Shown here in pieces: positions 43,355 through 51,817 of a stretch of 64,000 bases of DNA (positions are counted from its first letter, which is position 1; each line of letters begins with the position of its first letter). This DNA is from Sphingobacterium sp. (GTDB lineage: Bacteria; Bacteroidota; Bacteroidia; Sphingobacteriales; Sphingobacteriaceae): positions 310,001-374,000 of the forward strand of contig JAITTY010000006.1 in assembly GCA_031286695.1 (NCBI GenBank), read 5' to 3'. The notes under the pieces are model-generated. The model was not told the DNA's origin, did not search any database, and saw nothing but the letters and a program-made list of their open reading frames with translations. A program made the translations under genes and the position numbers.

Positions 43355-44566
43355 ATGAAAAGAAGAACATTTATTCAAGCGCTGAATTTTGGCATTAGCT
43401 CAGCTATGTTGTATAAAGGTTACGCAAATGAAATTTTATTTTCCTCTGATGCTGAACCAGGAAACAAGGTACTGTCCTATCACAAGATAAAAGATATCAG
43501 ATTTTCTACCGTAAAGATGAATTATCCGAGGCTTGTGGGGAAAAATGCCCGTCTCGACCTACACGGTTATGGACCTGATGTGGAAATATGTGTTATAAGG
43601 ACAGATCAGGGAGCAATGGGCTGGGCCTCACTCCGTGGCTCAAGACATGAAGCTGAACAAATTTCGGGAGAATTGATAGGCAAGAAAATGTCAGATCTTT
43701 TTTCTCCCAAAGTCGGTACACTGCTGCAGACACATATTCCCTTTGATATGGCTCTTCATGATCTCGCAGGAGTCATTTTAAATAAACCTGTTTATGAAAT
43801 ACTTGGTCGAAAAGATCCGATCATAACAGATTATTATAGTGGTATGATCTATTTTGATGACTTAGAGCCAGCGGATAGGCCATCAGGAATTGACCGTATT
43901 CTTGAGGAATGCCAATATGATTATGGAGTGGGTTACAGGCAATTCAAGTTAAAAATTGGAAGGGGGCATAAATGGATGCCTTTTTCCAATGGACTTCAAC
44001 GGGATATTGAGGTTACAAAAGCAGTGGCAGAGGCATTTCCCGACTGCAGAGTTTTAGTTGATGGAAATAACGGTTTTACATCAGACCAATTTATTCAGTA
44101 TTTAAAAGGTATCCCAATGGTAAATCTCTTTTGGATAGAAGAACCTTTTCATGAAACGGTGATGGATTATCAAAAGCTTAGAGACTTTTTAAAATCGGAA
44201 GGCATAAATACTTTGCTGGCGGATGGCGAAGCAGATCCTGATCAGAACTTGCTGAGAACCTTATTTGAAAAGAAACTGCTGGATGTTCACCTTACGGATA
44301 TTGAAGGCCTAGGATTTACGAATTGGAGAAAATTGATGCCAAAGTTAATACAACTCGGAGCGCAAGCATCTCCACATGCCTGGGGATCGCTTCTCAAGAG
44401 CTTCTATACAGCGCATTTAGCCGGAGGGCTCGGGAATACCGTAACCATTGAAGGAGTTACAAGTACATCTGATGATGTGGATTTGTCGGGATATCATGTC
44501 AAAGATGGGAAACTTATTCCTTCCTCCTCTGCAGGGTTCGGTATGCCATTGCTAAAAAAGATTTGA
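43355..44566 (+). CDS. Enolase-superfamily (mandelate racemase/muconate lactonizing-like) protein, Tat-exported
   Basis: The 403-residue protein starts with a twin-arginine-like signal (MKRRTFIQALNFGISSAML). The C-terminal barrel shows the superfamily pattern: KLKIG with the KXK lysines, VDGNNGF (first metal ligand Asp), WIEEPF (second ligand) and LADGEADPD (third), then DVHLTDIEGLG near the active-site end. It should abstract an alpha proton from a carboxylate substrate such as a sugar acid. I start at ATG 43355 because the TTG-opened 30-residue extension has no function. Export of such an enzyme is less common than a cytosolic location. Confidence 0.82.
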   Translation: MKRRTFIQALNFGISSAMLYKGYANEILFSSDAEPGNKVLSYHKIKDIRFSTVKMNYPRLVGKNARLDLHGYGPDVEICVIRTDQGAMGWASLRGSRHEAEQISGELIGKKMSDLFSPKVGTLLQTHIPFDMALHDLAGVILNKPVYEILGRKDPIITDYYSGMIYFDDLEPADRPSGIDRILEECQYDYGVGYRQFKLKIGRGHKWMPFSNGLQRDIEVTKAVAEAFPDCRVLVDGNNGFTSDQFIQYLKGIPMVNLFWIEEPFHETVMDYQKLRDFLKSEGINTLLADGEADPDQNLLRTLFEKKLLDVHLTDIEGLGFTNWRKLMPKLIQLGAQASPHAWGSLLKSFYTAHLAGGLGNTVTIEGVTSTSDDVDLSGYHVKDGKLIPSSSAGFGMPLLKKI

Positions 44567-44770
44567 AAGATAAAACTATTGAAATATTATTCAAACTTTT
44601 CAACGTTCTGCAACGTTTATTGAGGAACAAACAAAAAGATTTCTTAACCTTAAAAAGATCGCTAACCTGTGAACGAAATGTACTAAAGCGTAGTCACAGT
44701 TGTAAAACTTTTTTAAGGCCAGTGAATACATTTTTGTAATTCTTTTAATGTTGATCAAATTTTATTTCGA

Positions 44771-45151
44771 ATGTCTAATCATGCTCCACAAAAGGTAAAT
44801 GACCATCTTGCGAATGAACGAACTTTCCTAGCTTGGATCCGGACAAGTCTAGGGATTATGGGCTTCGGTTTTGTGGTTGTTAAATTTTCACTATTTATTC
44901 GTCAGATTGAACTTATCTTAAAAAAAGATGTAGTTGCAGGTTCACAGCACGAGCATTCTGGTGCTGTTGGGGTTTCCATTGTGGTCATTGGTGCTTTGAC
45001 GGTTATTATCGCTTTCTTTAAATATCGTAAAACGAACAAACAAATCGAAGAAGAGAACTTCGCTCAAACTTCAAATAGCATCACCATTGTGGCCGTATTA
45101 ATTTTTGTCATAGGTATTATTCTGAGTTGGTATCTTATCGATGGTCTTTAA
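44771..45151 (+). CDS. DUF202 family membrane protein
   Basis: The 126-residue protein has the DUF202 start signature LANERTFLAWIRTSLGIMGFGF and three transmembrane helices (about residues 24-44, 70-90 and 103-123). The function of the YidH/DUF202 family is not known. It is monocistronic, transcribed toward the arsenic cluster, and its neighbours give no clue to its role. Confidence 0.88.
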   Translation: MSNHAPQKVNDHLANERTFLAWIRTSLGIMGFGFVVVKFSLFIRQIELILKKDVVAGSQHEHSGAVGVSIVVIGALTVIIAFFKYRKTNKQIEEENFAQTSNSITIVAVLIFVIGIILSWYLIDGL

Positions 45152-45211
45152 GGAATAAAATAGCTAATCTATCAAAGGAACCCAGACTAATTTAAAATGG
45201 AATCTTTTATC

Positions 45212-46249
45212 TTATCTATACAAGTTATACTTGCCTTTTAACCATAAACTTGCCCTGACCAAAAGTATTAATACCGGCACCTCAACCAGTGGCCCGATGA
45301 CGCCAACAAAAGCTTGTGGAGAATGTATGCCGAACAGGGCAATTGAAACCGCTATTGCGAGTTCAAAATTGTTTACTGTGGCCGTGAAAGCTATCGCTAC
45401 ATTTTTGTTATAGGGAACTTTTAACGATTTGTTCATGAGGAAGCTCACAAAGAACATGATCACAAAGTAGACAACCAATGGAATAGCAATTTTTAGTACA
45501 TCCAATGGTAATTTCATTATTTTGTCTCCTTTTAAGCTGAACATCAAAATAATCGTAAATAGCAGGGCATATAAAGTAAGCGGTGAGATTGCGGGTACAA
45601 ACTTTCTGTTATACCACTCCAGCCCCTTGGTGTGTACAAGCAATTTTCTGCTTAAATATCCTGCTAGAAAAGGAATTCCTAGATATATCAAGACACTTTC
45701 CGTAACGTCTCCAATAGACACCTGTACATTGAAATTTGCTAAGCCTAATTTGTTTGGAAGGATGTTAATAAACAGCCAGACTAAGAAACTATAGGTGAAT
45801 ACCTGAAAAATTGAATTTAATGCAATCAATAACGCTGCATATTCGCGATTGCCCTTGGCGAGATCATTCCAAACAATCACCATTGCTATGCACCGAGCTA
45901 GTCCGATCAGAATTAGGCCTACCATATAATCCGGCTCATGTCTTAAAAAGACGATAGCTAAAATAAACATCAGGATAGGCCCGACGATCCAGTTTAAAAA
46001 CAGAGAAATCGTGATGATCTTTTTATCTTTAAAAGCAACTGGTAGTAGTGAATAGTCTACCTTCGCCAAAGGGGGATACATCATTAAGATTAAGCCTATC
46101 GCCAGGGGAATGTTGGTTGTCCCGACGCTCAAGCTGTCTGTCAATGAGGATATATGCGGAAACACTACCCCTAATGCGATTCCTGCGGCCATAGCCAAAA
46201 AGATCCAAAGCGTAAGATAGCTGTCTAAAAATTTTAATTTCGATTTCAT
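45212..46249 (-). CDS. acr3: Arsenite efflux transporter Acr3
   Basis: The 345-residue protein has about ten transmembrane helices and the ACR3/BASS-fold features: [19 protein letters not shown] with the cysteine important for arsenite recognition in Acr3 proteins, and [19 protein letters not shown] near the C-terminus. It should export arsenite from the cytoplasm. It starts 3 bp after the arsenate reductase stop and completes an arsR-DUF6428-arsC-acr3 cluster. Confidence 0.93.
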   Translation of the reverse strand: MKSKLKFLDSYLTLWIFLAMAAGIALGVVFPHISSLTDSLSVGTTNIPLAIGLILMMYPPLAKVDYSLLPVAFKDKKIITISLFLNWIVGPILMFILAIVFLRHEPDYMVGLILIGLARCIAMVIVWNDLAKGNREYAALLIALNSIFQVFTYSFLVWLFINILPNKLGLANFNVQVSIGDVTESVLIYLGIPFLAGYLSRKLLVHTKGLEWYNRKFVPAISPLTLYALLFTIILMFSLKGDKIMKLPLDVLKIAIPLVVYFVIMFFVSFLMNKSLKVPYNKNVAIAFTATVNNFELAIAVSIALFGIHSPQAFVGVIGPLVEVPVLILLVRASLWLKGKYNLYR

Positions 46250-46252
46250 TCG

Positions 46253-46867
46253 CTATTTTTTAATCATTGAAAAGATGTAAAGCATCTCTAGGGCAATCTC
46301 TTCACTGCGCTGCTTATATGTTTCATCTTGCCGTGCTGTACCATCTGATAACTTTGGGTCCTCGTAAGTGATTGGTATTCTGATTGCAGCACCGGACACG
46401 AACGGGCAGCCCTGAGCAGCATTGCTGCATGTCATTATTGCTGCGAAATTTGAAGCTGGATTAAAAGTTGAATCATAATGCTTTGAAAATCCTATGATAG
46501 GTGGTGAATTCTGATCATATTTGATTGCGTATATTGGATTTTGCGAATCAGCTATCTTAATAATAGAAAACCCTTGTGCCGTTAATGTCTCCACAACTTT
46601 TGGAAATAACGCTGTTTCTTCGGATCCCCCCGAATAGCAGCAGACCTTTGGAACATCATAATATGCAGCGGCTACCTGTGCCCAAATTTGGGATAAATGA
46701 CTCCGGCGCGAATTGTGTGTACATATAAAATTGAGCGCTATAGGGGTGCTCCTCTCCACTTGTGCTTGAATATAGTCTACAAGTGGTTTTAATACCTCGG
46801 CTCTGCTTTCGGAGATTTTAGCAGTTGATAAAATCTCCGAAATTGTATTTTCCAGTTTTGTGTACAT
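46253..46867 (-). CDS. arsC: Arsenate reductase, low-molecular-weight phosphatase family
   Basis: The 204-residue protein has the LMW-PTP loop ICTHNSRRS with the nucleophilic Cys in a CX5R motif, followed by SHLSQIWAQVAAAYYD. A C-terminal region with FNPASNFAAIMTCSNAAQGC supplies further cysteines that could relay electrons. The length and context fit the larger ArsC variant of Bacteroidota ars operons that reduces arsenate to arsenite for Acr3. I start at ATG 46867, 11 bp after the DUF6428 stop; the longer frame would overlap that gene. Confidence 0.88.
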   Translation of the reverse strand: MYTKLENTISEILSTAKISESRAEVLKPLVDYIQAQVERSTPIALNFICTHNSRRSHLSQIWAQVAAAYYDVPKVCCYSGGSEETALFPKVVETLTAQGFSIIKIADSQNPIYAIKYDQNSPPIIGFSKHYDSTFNPASNFAAIMTCSNAAQGCPFVSGAAIRIPITYEDPKLSDGTARQDETYKQRSEEIALEMLYIFSMIKK

Positions 46868-46878
46868 AATCTGATAAT

Positions 46879-47343
46879 TTAGCAGCATCCCGAATTCGGA
46901 GTGCAACAAGAGGATTGGATTGTGCCTAATTTAATCGTTGGTTTCTCAGCGGGAATACCGCAAGCATCAGTAGCCAAACAAGCCGTTTTTTTATTCTTCA
47001 GTACAAAAGTTTTTCCGTTAAAATCGAGATCATATTTACCGATCGTTTCAGATTGATATTCAACTTCGATTTCCGAATCCGCTATTCCCAACTTACTCTC
47101 TGATAGCTTGATGATATTTAATAATTTTTGAGGTTTCAGCCTATGTTCGTAATCATCGGCATTCCAGAGTTGGAAATTCACTACTGTTTCTTTTCTGATT
47201 GTACCACCACAGTCGATAAAATTCTTGAATACCTGTCCAATTTCAGTTACATGAAAGTGTTCGGGAACGAAGGTTCCGTCTTCCAATTGAAATTCAACGT
47301 TTTCTAAGGATGTTAGAAGTTCTTTGATTGCTGATAATTTCAT
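46879..47343 (-). CDS. DUF6428 protein of ars operon
   Basis: The 154-residue soluble protein has repeated beta-strand and charged segments (FHVTEIGQVFKNFIDCGGTI, NFQLWNADDYEHRLKP) and a cysteine-rich C-terminus ending SSCCTPNSGCC, a likely soft-metal binding tail. This family is recurrent in Bacteroidota ars operons, where its function is unknown; arsenite binding or delivery is a reasonable guess from the Cys tail. A separate ArsR-type site lies upstream at 47379. Confidence 0.78.
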   Translation of the reverse strand: MKLSAIKELLTSLENVEFQLEDGTFVPEHFHVTEIGQVFKNFIDCGGTIRKETVVNFQLWNADDYEHRLKPQKLLNIIKLSESKLGIADSEIEVEYQSETIGKYDLDFNGKTFVLKNKKTACLATDACGIPAEKPTIKLGTIQSSCCTPNSGCC

Positions 47344-47378
47344 AAGATGTTTTTTTAGATTCTGTTTTTAATATTGTT

Positions 47379-47398
47379 ATATCGCTATATTACGATTA
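47379..47398 (-). promoter_or_regulatory. ArsR-type operator upstream of DUF6428-arsC-acr3
   Basis: ATATCGCTATATTACGATTA matches 17 of 20 positions of the palindromic site upstream of arsR (47761-47780). It lies in the 74-bp gap between arsR and the DUF6428 gene, so the downstream genes may have their own ArsR-controlled promoter. Confidence 0.68.
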
Positions 47399-47417
47399 TA
47401 TAATATAAAAAAATGTG

Positions 47418-47747
47418 CTAGCAACATTTTTTGACTTTCGTTTCTTGATTAAAAAACTTTTCCAGTTCAGTCTTTATACTATCCCATATCCTATCGTCGA
47501 TACAATAGCAGACAGATTTTCCTTCGATAGTTCCCTGTATGATGCCGATATTTTTCAGTTCCTTCAAATGCTGTGAGATGGTTGCCTGAGCGAGGCCTAG
47601 CTCTTCAACCAGATCATTGCAAATACAGGCTTTTTGATTGATGATATACTGGAGAATCGCTACGCGGGCGGGGTGTCCCAAAACTTTAAACAAAATGGCA
47701 AGCCGATTTTGCTCTTCTGTAAATATTTCTGTTTTAGTAAGTCCCAT
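47418..47747 (-). CDS. arsR: ArsR-family arsenic-responsive repressor
   Basis: This 109-residue winged-helix repressor has the ArsR/SmtB HTH LVEELGLAQATISQHLKELK, preceded by CICND, the usual place for arsenite-binding cysteines, and further cysteines in VCYCID and the terminal KKCC. It should release its operators when As(III) binds. Two near-identical palindromic sites occur, one just before its own start and one before the next gene. Confidence 0.93.
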   Translation of the reverse strand: MGLTKTEIFTEEQNRLAILFKVLGHPARVAILQYIINQKACICNDLVEELGLAQATISQHLKELKNIGIIQGTIEGKSVCYCIDDRIWDSIKTELEKFFNQETKVKKCC

Positions 47748-47760
47748 GTTTATGATTTTA

Positions 47761-47780
47761 ATATCGCAATATTACGATAT
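47761..47780 (-). promoter_or_regulatory. ArsR-type operator upstream of arsR
   Basis: ATATCGCAATATTACGATAT is a near-perfect 20-bp palindrome ending 14 bp upstream of the arsR start codon. ArsR-family repressors bind such AT-rich inverted repeats, and the copy at 47379 supports it as a specific site and not chance AT-richness. Confidence 0.75.
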
Positions 47781-48033
47781 ATATTTTTTGTTTCAAAATT
47801 TAATATATAAAAAGCCAGCGCTCGCCTTTATTGTCTTCTCCCTCATCTGTATCAATTTTAGGGTTTAGACCTAGTTACCGCTGGAATGGTTAACTAATTA
47901 GATTCAAATTTGTCTTTTATCGGTTATTACAATATTGACAACATATAGTATTGCTGTGCAGCACTGCGCTAGTGTGTTGATAGCAAATTTGTGAGTAGTG
48001 AGGCAACAGAAAAAGTATATTGCAAATGGAGGG

Positions 48034-49083
48034 TTATACTTTATTTCCAGTGATCGCACTGAATTTGTTACCCAGTTTGTCTTTATAAAAATCACCTTCC
48101 TTCTTAAAGCTTTTTGCATCTACTCCCTCAAGCCGCTGTTTTTGATAAAACACATTTTTTATGTCTTTTCCAAAATCATGGCCTATAGTTATAAAAGTTT
48201 TTAGATCTGCACCTGGGATTATTTCCTGATTATAGTACACATGACTCCTGTCTTTTGAATAGGAGTTACTCCCATAGCTATCGTTTTTCTCATCTATCGG
48301 AAATAACGCAAAGGAGGGGGCGTCAACATGCTCATATTTGAATTTTTTCCCTCTGAATAATATGGTTTTATTGTCAACATTAATATGGTCCTGATCGAGT
48401 ACACGAATTGTCTGGATGGTATTAAATGGCATCGTTACCACATCTGATCCCTGCTGAAATGGCGGGTAGTAAATTGTATTGTCAATTCTCATGTAATAAT
48501 TGTTTATTGCTTCAACTTTTCCGAGGTTAGCAATAACTGCCTTAAAAGCACCGATATTTGGCGAAACATAGACCGAATCTTTATCCTTTAGAAAATAGTC
48601 ATTGACGAACGAAAAGGTTTTACGGTCAGCCCTTATCATGTCATTACTGTAGAAGTAATGGTCTTTATCACGTGCCCAGTTTATATGATCCTTTACAAGT
48701 TCATATGTTTTTGGATCTGCTCCCTCAATAATCTGAAAACCTAGGGCCTGATCGATGTAATAGACGTGAAGACGATCTTTGGGGATCTGATTGTCGACAT
48801 AGAAGGAATTCTTATCTACTAGTTTTTGAGTCATGCCACGAAAGTAAACAGCGTTTTTGTCCTTGGCTATATCTTCTGACAAAACTTCAAATGATCGTGC
48901 ATCAGCCTGTATTTGCGAAATGCCCAAGCTAAACCAATTTCCATTCTGACAATAAGCGATCTGTCCTTTCGAATCGATAAAATAGGAGCCTGATTTTTGT
49001 TTATCAATCGGTTTGCCAATATTTCGGCAAGAGATACAGAAACAAAGTAGAACATAAACTAAAAAAAAAGTGTATTTTTTCAT
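48034..49083 (-). CDS. DKNYY-repeat lipoprotein
   Basis: The 349-residue lipoprotein (signal MKKYTFFLVYVLLCFCISC) consists of tandem repeats of about 20-30 residues typical of the DKNYY family: KDKNAVYFRGMTQ, PKDRLHVYYIDQALGF, RDKDHYFYSNDMI, KDKDSVYVSPNIG, KDRSHVYYNQEI and KDIKNVFYQKQRL. Each forms part of a beta-rich repeat with D-K-x-x-V/Y-Y core residues. The function is unknown; such proteins are usually on the cell envelope. I start at ATG 49083; a frame extension of seven codons upstream has no signal-peptide character. Confidence 0.82.
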   Translation of the reverse strand: MKKYTFFLVYVLLCFCISCRNIGKPIDKQKSGSYFIDSKGQIAYCQNGNWFSLGISQIQADARSFEVLSEDIAKDKNAVYFRGMTQKLVDKNSFYVDNQIPKDRLHVYYIDQALGFQIIEGADPKTYELVKDHINWARDKDHYFYSNDMIRADRKTFSFVNDYFLKDKDSVYVSPNIGAFKAVIANLGKVEAINNYYMRIDNTIYYPPFQQGSDVVTMPFNTIQTIRVLDQDHINVDNKTILFRGKKFKYEHVDAPSFALFPIDEKNDSYGSNSYSKDRSHVYYNQEIIPGADLKTFITIGHDFGKDIKNVFYQKQRLEGVDAKSFKKEGDFYKDKLGNKFSAITGNKV

Positions 49084-49139
49084 TTTTCTTGTAATCTCTG
49101 ACATATTTTTTACTGCATTATCGTTACTTTTCCACCCAC

Positions 49140-49517
49140 TTATTGAGGGAGTTGCATAAAACTTGCGCCAACGACTTTTAGTGTGTTTTCAATGCGTTTC
49201 CATACTCTAAAATACCTGAATTTCCCTTCCAGTGGCGTCCCCATTACCTTGCCTTTTGCCGTCATTGTAATAACTGAAATCGCGGTATCTCCAATTATTT
49301 TGATCTCGTCAATTTCTGTTGACGCATTTTCAATAATCATTGCTTTTGATCTGTGTGCATTCAGATCCATTTCTTTCGTTAGCATTTGACCATCCGGCGC
49401 TACAGCAACGAGATGGTCATACAGGAGGACGTCAAGAGCATCCACATTACTGGCTAGCTGAGCTAGGAAAAGCTGATTCTCTGCTTCTGTAATTTCATCT
49501 TTAGTAATTTTGTCCAT
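49140..49517 (-). CDS. NTF2-like (DUF4440/SnoaL-type) protein
   Basis: The 125-residue protein has the cone-shaped NTF2-like fold pattern: an N-terminal helix ENQLFLAQLASNVDALDVLL, YDHLVAVAPDGQMLTKEMDL, and strands IIGDTAISVITMTAKG and FRYFRVWKRIENTLKVVGAS. Such proteins bind small molecules or act as isomerase-like enzymes; here there is no catalytic motif to decide. It stands alone beside the DKNYY lipoprotein in the same direction. Confidence 0.78.
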   Translation of the reverse strand: MDKITKDEITEAENQLFLAQLASNVDALDVLLYDHLVAVAPDGQMLTKEMDLNAHRSKAMIIENASTEIDEIKIIGDTAISVITMTAKGKVMGTPLEGKFRYFRVWKRIENTLKVVGASFMQLPQ

Positions 49518-50285
49518 ATCCTGATCTGAGTATTAATGTTCTGTTTTTATGATTATTACTTTAAAAATAATAAATCATTATTGTTCAGTTGCTATTTTAA
49601 AAATTCTTTTTGGATATCTCTTAGTTATTCGAACGGCAGCTGTTTGATTATTCCCTGAAAAATTAGAATAATTTACCATCACTTTTCTTAGTTCCTATCT
49701 CTTTGATCTGAATCGCACTGTAGTCCAACTATTTTTAGCGTCTATACGCTGTTAATACTATATAAAGAACATAGCTAAAGTTTGAATAGCAGACGATGTA
49801 CTAGAACTGCATGTACAGGTTCCAATAGAATGTTCTCTGGGGATATAAATTGTAGTTGTTCAGCTACAAAGGTGTAGCGTTATGGCACTATTTCTGTCTT
49901 CGAAATTTTAAAATAATACCGGAATTTTATTTAATGGATAACCGAAAATATTTTAATCAATGCTTTTCTAATGGGGAGGGGATAAGGGTGTAATTGAATG
50001 TTTTATATTTTGAGTTATGAATTTATTACATATTGTAGTCGATTTGTTGTCGTTTTGGTATGTTTTTGTGGTCAAATTGAAGCCTTTTAACCCTTGATTA
50101 AGTTTTGGATTTTTGGCTTATTTGTTAGAGAAAGATTTCAGCCATAAATCGACTGCCAATGAAAGGTGCCTGCCGAAAAATAATACTATATACATCTCCA
50201 CTTGTCGTTGTACGTCATTTATCGGTCTTTTACATTGATCAGAAGCTTTTTATGCGAATCTAATTAGAAATCAAGAAACATTATA
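49518..50285. other. 768-bp intergenic region with repeat array
   Basis: No coding sequence longer than about 20 codons is believable here. The region contains an 18-bp palindrome TGTAGTTGTTCAGCTACA at 49851-49868 and, at 50035-50089, an array of 11-bp units that matches one in front of the peptide-fimbrillin genes. The rest is AT-rich without a recognised element. The length suggests a complex control region for the regulator gene at 50286. Confidence 0.6.
50035..50089 (+). repeat. 11-bp phased repeat array upstream of membrane-tethered regulator
   Basis: Consecutive 11-bp units start at 50035 (GTAGTCGATTT), 50046 (GTTGTCGTTTT), 50057 (GGTATGTTTTT, degenerate), 50068 (GTGGTCAAATT) and 50079 (GAAGCCTTTTA, degenerate). 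The shared core is GTNGTC followed by a T/A tract. A related array lies at 51459-51503 upstream of the neighbouring peptide gene, so both transcription units may bind the same regulator. Confidence 0.68.
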
Positions 50286-51224
50286 ATGAAAGGTCTTAAC
50301 ATGGTAAAGGGTTTATTTTTTAATCAAAAAAATTCTAGAAATATTACAGGGTCAGAATACATTCCGGTATACGCCATAAAGATGAAAAAAAAACTCTTTT
50401 ATTCGTTGGACAGAACATATTTAGGGAAAGGGTATGTTACCCCTTTATTGAGTGCGACCTATCAATGGAGAACTAAAGGCATCTTGGGGAACTCAACAGA
50501 AAATATTCAAGTAAGTCAAAATGGACAGGGAACTGAAATTGTTGAAGTATTAAACACCATTGAAAGGGATCTCAAACATCGGCAATATCACAGTATTTTT
50601 TGGGGAAGTATGAGTGTCATTCTGTTTCTTATGATTCTTACGCTGAGTTTCTTCTTCAGAATAAAATATAAAGCACAGGCAGATGAATGTCTAAAACTAA
50701 GGGAGCAGAATGAAGATTTAGAAAGTCGTCTAAATGGTGAACTCAACTATCAGAAGGATGACCAGATGAAACTGCTTTCTCAGATACAAATACTGCAATC
50801 TCAGAATGAACAGATGCAAAAAGCCGCTTTATTTGACGCATTACAGATTGAACGCAAAAATAAACTACTTGATCACCTGAAGATTGTACTTGTGGAAGCA
50901 GATGGGCATGAAAATGCCGGTCTATTTGAACGGATGATAAAAGATGAATTGCGATTTGATGAGGTGACCGGCCAACCGATCCGCGAATTTCAAACCATCA
51001 ATCCGGATTTTTTCCTGAAACTAAGACTGCTGTCTGAAAATAAGATCACAGCCCTCGAATTAAAGCATTGTGCATATATGTATTTGCAACATAGTACATT
51101 GGATATTGCGACTGCATTTCATATTGAACCTAAAAGTGTACGTGTGACAAAATATCGAATAAAACAAAAATTGAAATTAGACAAAGAGATCGATCTCGAG
51201 GCTTATTTACAAAGTCTGGTTTAG
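50286..51224 (+). CDS. Membrane-tethered HTH regulator with coiled coil
   Basis: The 312-residue protein has a soluble N-terminal part, one transmembrane helix at about 105-124 (FWGSMSVILFLMILTLSFFF), a long coiled coil (about 130-195, LREQNEDLESRLN and onward) and a C-terminal LuxR-like HTH at about 266-297 (STLDIATAFHIEPKSVRVTK, YRIKQKL). This C-terminal form is shared with Bacteroidota TPR/LuxR regulators, but the TPR sensor is absent and the N-terminus is unusual. An internal Met at residue 33 is an alternative start. It probably controls the peptide and fimbrillin genes downstream. Confidence 0.66.
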   Translation: MKGLNMVKGLFFNQKNSRNITGSEYIPVYAIKMKKKLFYSLDRTYLGKGYVTPLLSATYQWRTKGILGNSTENIQVSQNGQGTEIVEVLNTIERDLKHRQYHSIFWGSMSVILFLMILTLSFFFRIKYKAQADECLKLREQNEDLESRLNGELNYQKDDQMKLLSQIQILQSQNEQMQKAALFDALQIERKNKLLDHLKIVLVEADGHENAGLFERMIKDELRFDEVTGQPIREFQTINPDFFLKLRLLSENKITALELKHCAYMYLQHSTLDIATAFHIEPKSVRVTKYRIKQKLKLDKEIDLEAYLQSLV

Positions 51225-51623
51225 GTTTAAGGGACGCTGATAGACTGCATTTTAAAAGTCACATTTTTATCTGATTTCTGCGGAAACAATAGCTTGTTTT
51301 GGTAAGTGAATTTGTTTAATCTTATTGTTTTATATTTTTCTTTTCAGATTTATCTATTTGTTTTTTAGTGTTTTAATTGTATTTGTGACGGTAGTTGTGT
51401 TTGTGTGTGTCGTTTTTATTGGTTTTAATTAATTGATTACTAGTTTCTTATGTTTTGTGTAGTCAAATTGTAGTCGTTTTTATGGTCAAAATGTAATCGT
51501 TGTTTTTAAATAAATATCTTTTTTGGTTTATAAGTTTGCGTAAATATTATTGATACTATCGTTTAGATCATATTTTGATTTATTTCAATTAAGTGTCGGT
51601 GTGATTAAACCAAATTTTAAAAA
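51225..51623. other. 399-bp intergenic region with promoter and repeat array
   Basis: No gene is apparent. A T- and G-rich tract (51360-51420) precedes the 11-bp repeat array at 51459-51503; 27 bp after the array lies TAAGTTTG at 51531-51538, a perfect match to the Bacteroidota -7 box. No matching -33 TTG is present, which fits an activator-dependent promoter. Confidence 0.6.
51459..51503 (+). repeat. 11-bp phased repeat array upstream of peptide-fimbrillin genes
   Basis: Units with the core GTNRTC start at 51459 (GTAGTCAAATT), 51470 (GTAGTCGTTTTT, 12 bp), 51482 (ATGGTCAAAAT) and 51493 (GTAATCGTTGT). The spacing is 11, 12 and 11 bp, and the array lies just upstream of the -7 box TAAGTTTG at 51531. 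The first unit and the GGTCAAA unit have close counterparts in the array at 50035-50089. Confidence 0.7.
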
Positions 51624-51785
51624 ATGAAAAAAGAAAAGAAAACCTACGAAGCACCTGCTGTGCATGTGCAAACAATTGAACTGGAACAAGGGATTGCAGC
51701 CGGTTCGGGTGGTACTGGAACTCCAAATCCAGGTGTTGGCGATTGGGGAAATGGTTCTGGAGGCGAAGGTAACGGAGATTTGTAA
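51624..51785 (+). CDS. 53-residue glycine-rich peptide preceding fimbrillin-like gene
   Basis: The small ORF encodes a basic N-terminus (MKKEKKTYEAPAVHVQTIEL) followed by EQGIAAGSGG and a Gly/Asn/Pro/Trp-rich tail ending GGEGNGDL. There is no signal peptide or hydrophobic segment. The pattern of a P-x-V core, a short acidic strand and then A-G-S-G is one I recall from short unannotated Bacteroidota proteins encoded before fimbrillin-type genes. It lies 32 bp upstream of the lipoprotein gene, in the same direction. The role is unknown; adhesin subunit, chaperone or processed peptide are all open. Confidence 0.66.
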   Translation: MKKEKKTYEAPAVHVQTIELEQGIAAGSGGTGTPNPGVGDWGNGSGGEGNGDL

Positions 51786-51817
51786 ACTAACATCTATTTA
51801 TTTAAACTAACAATTTT

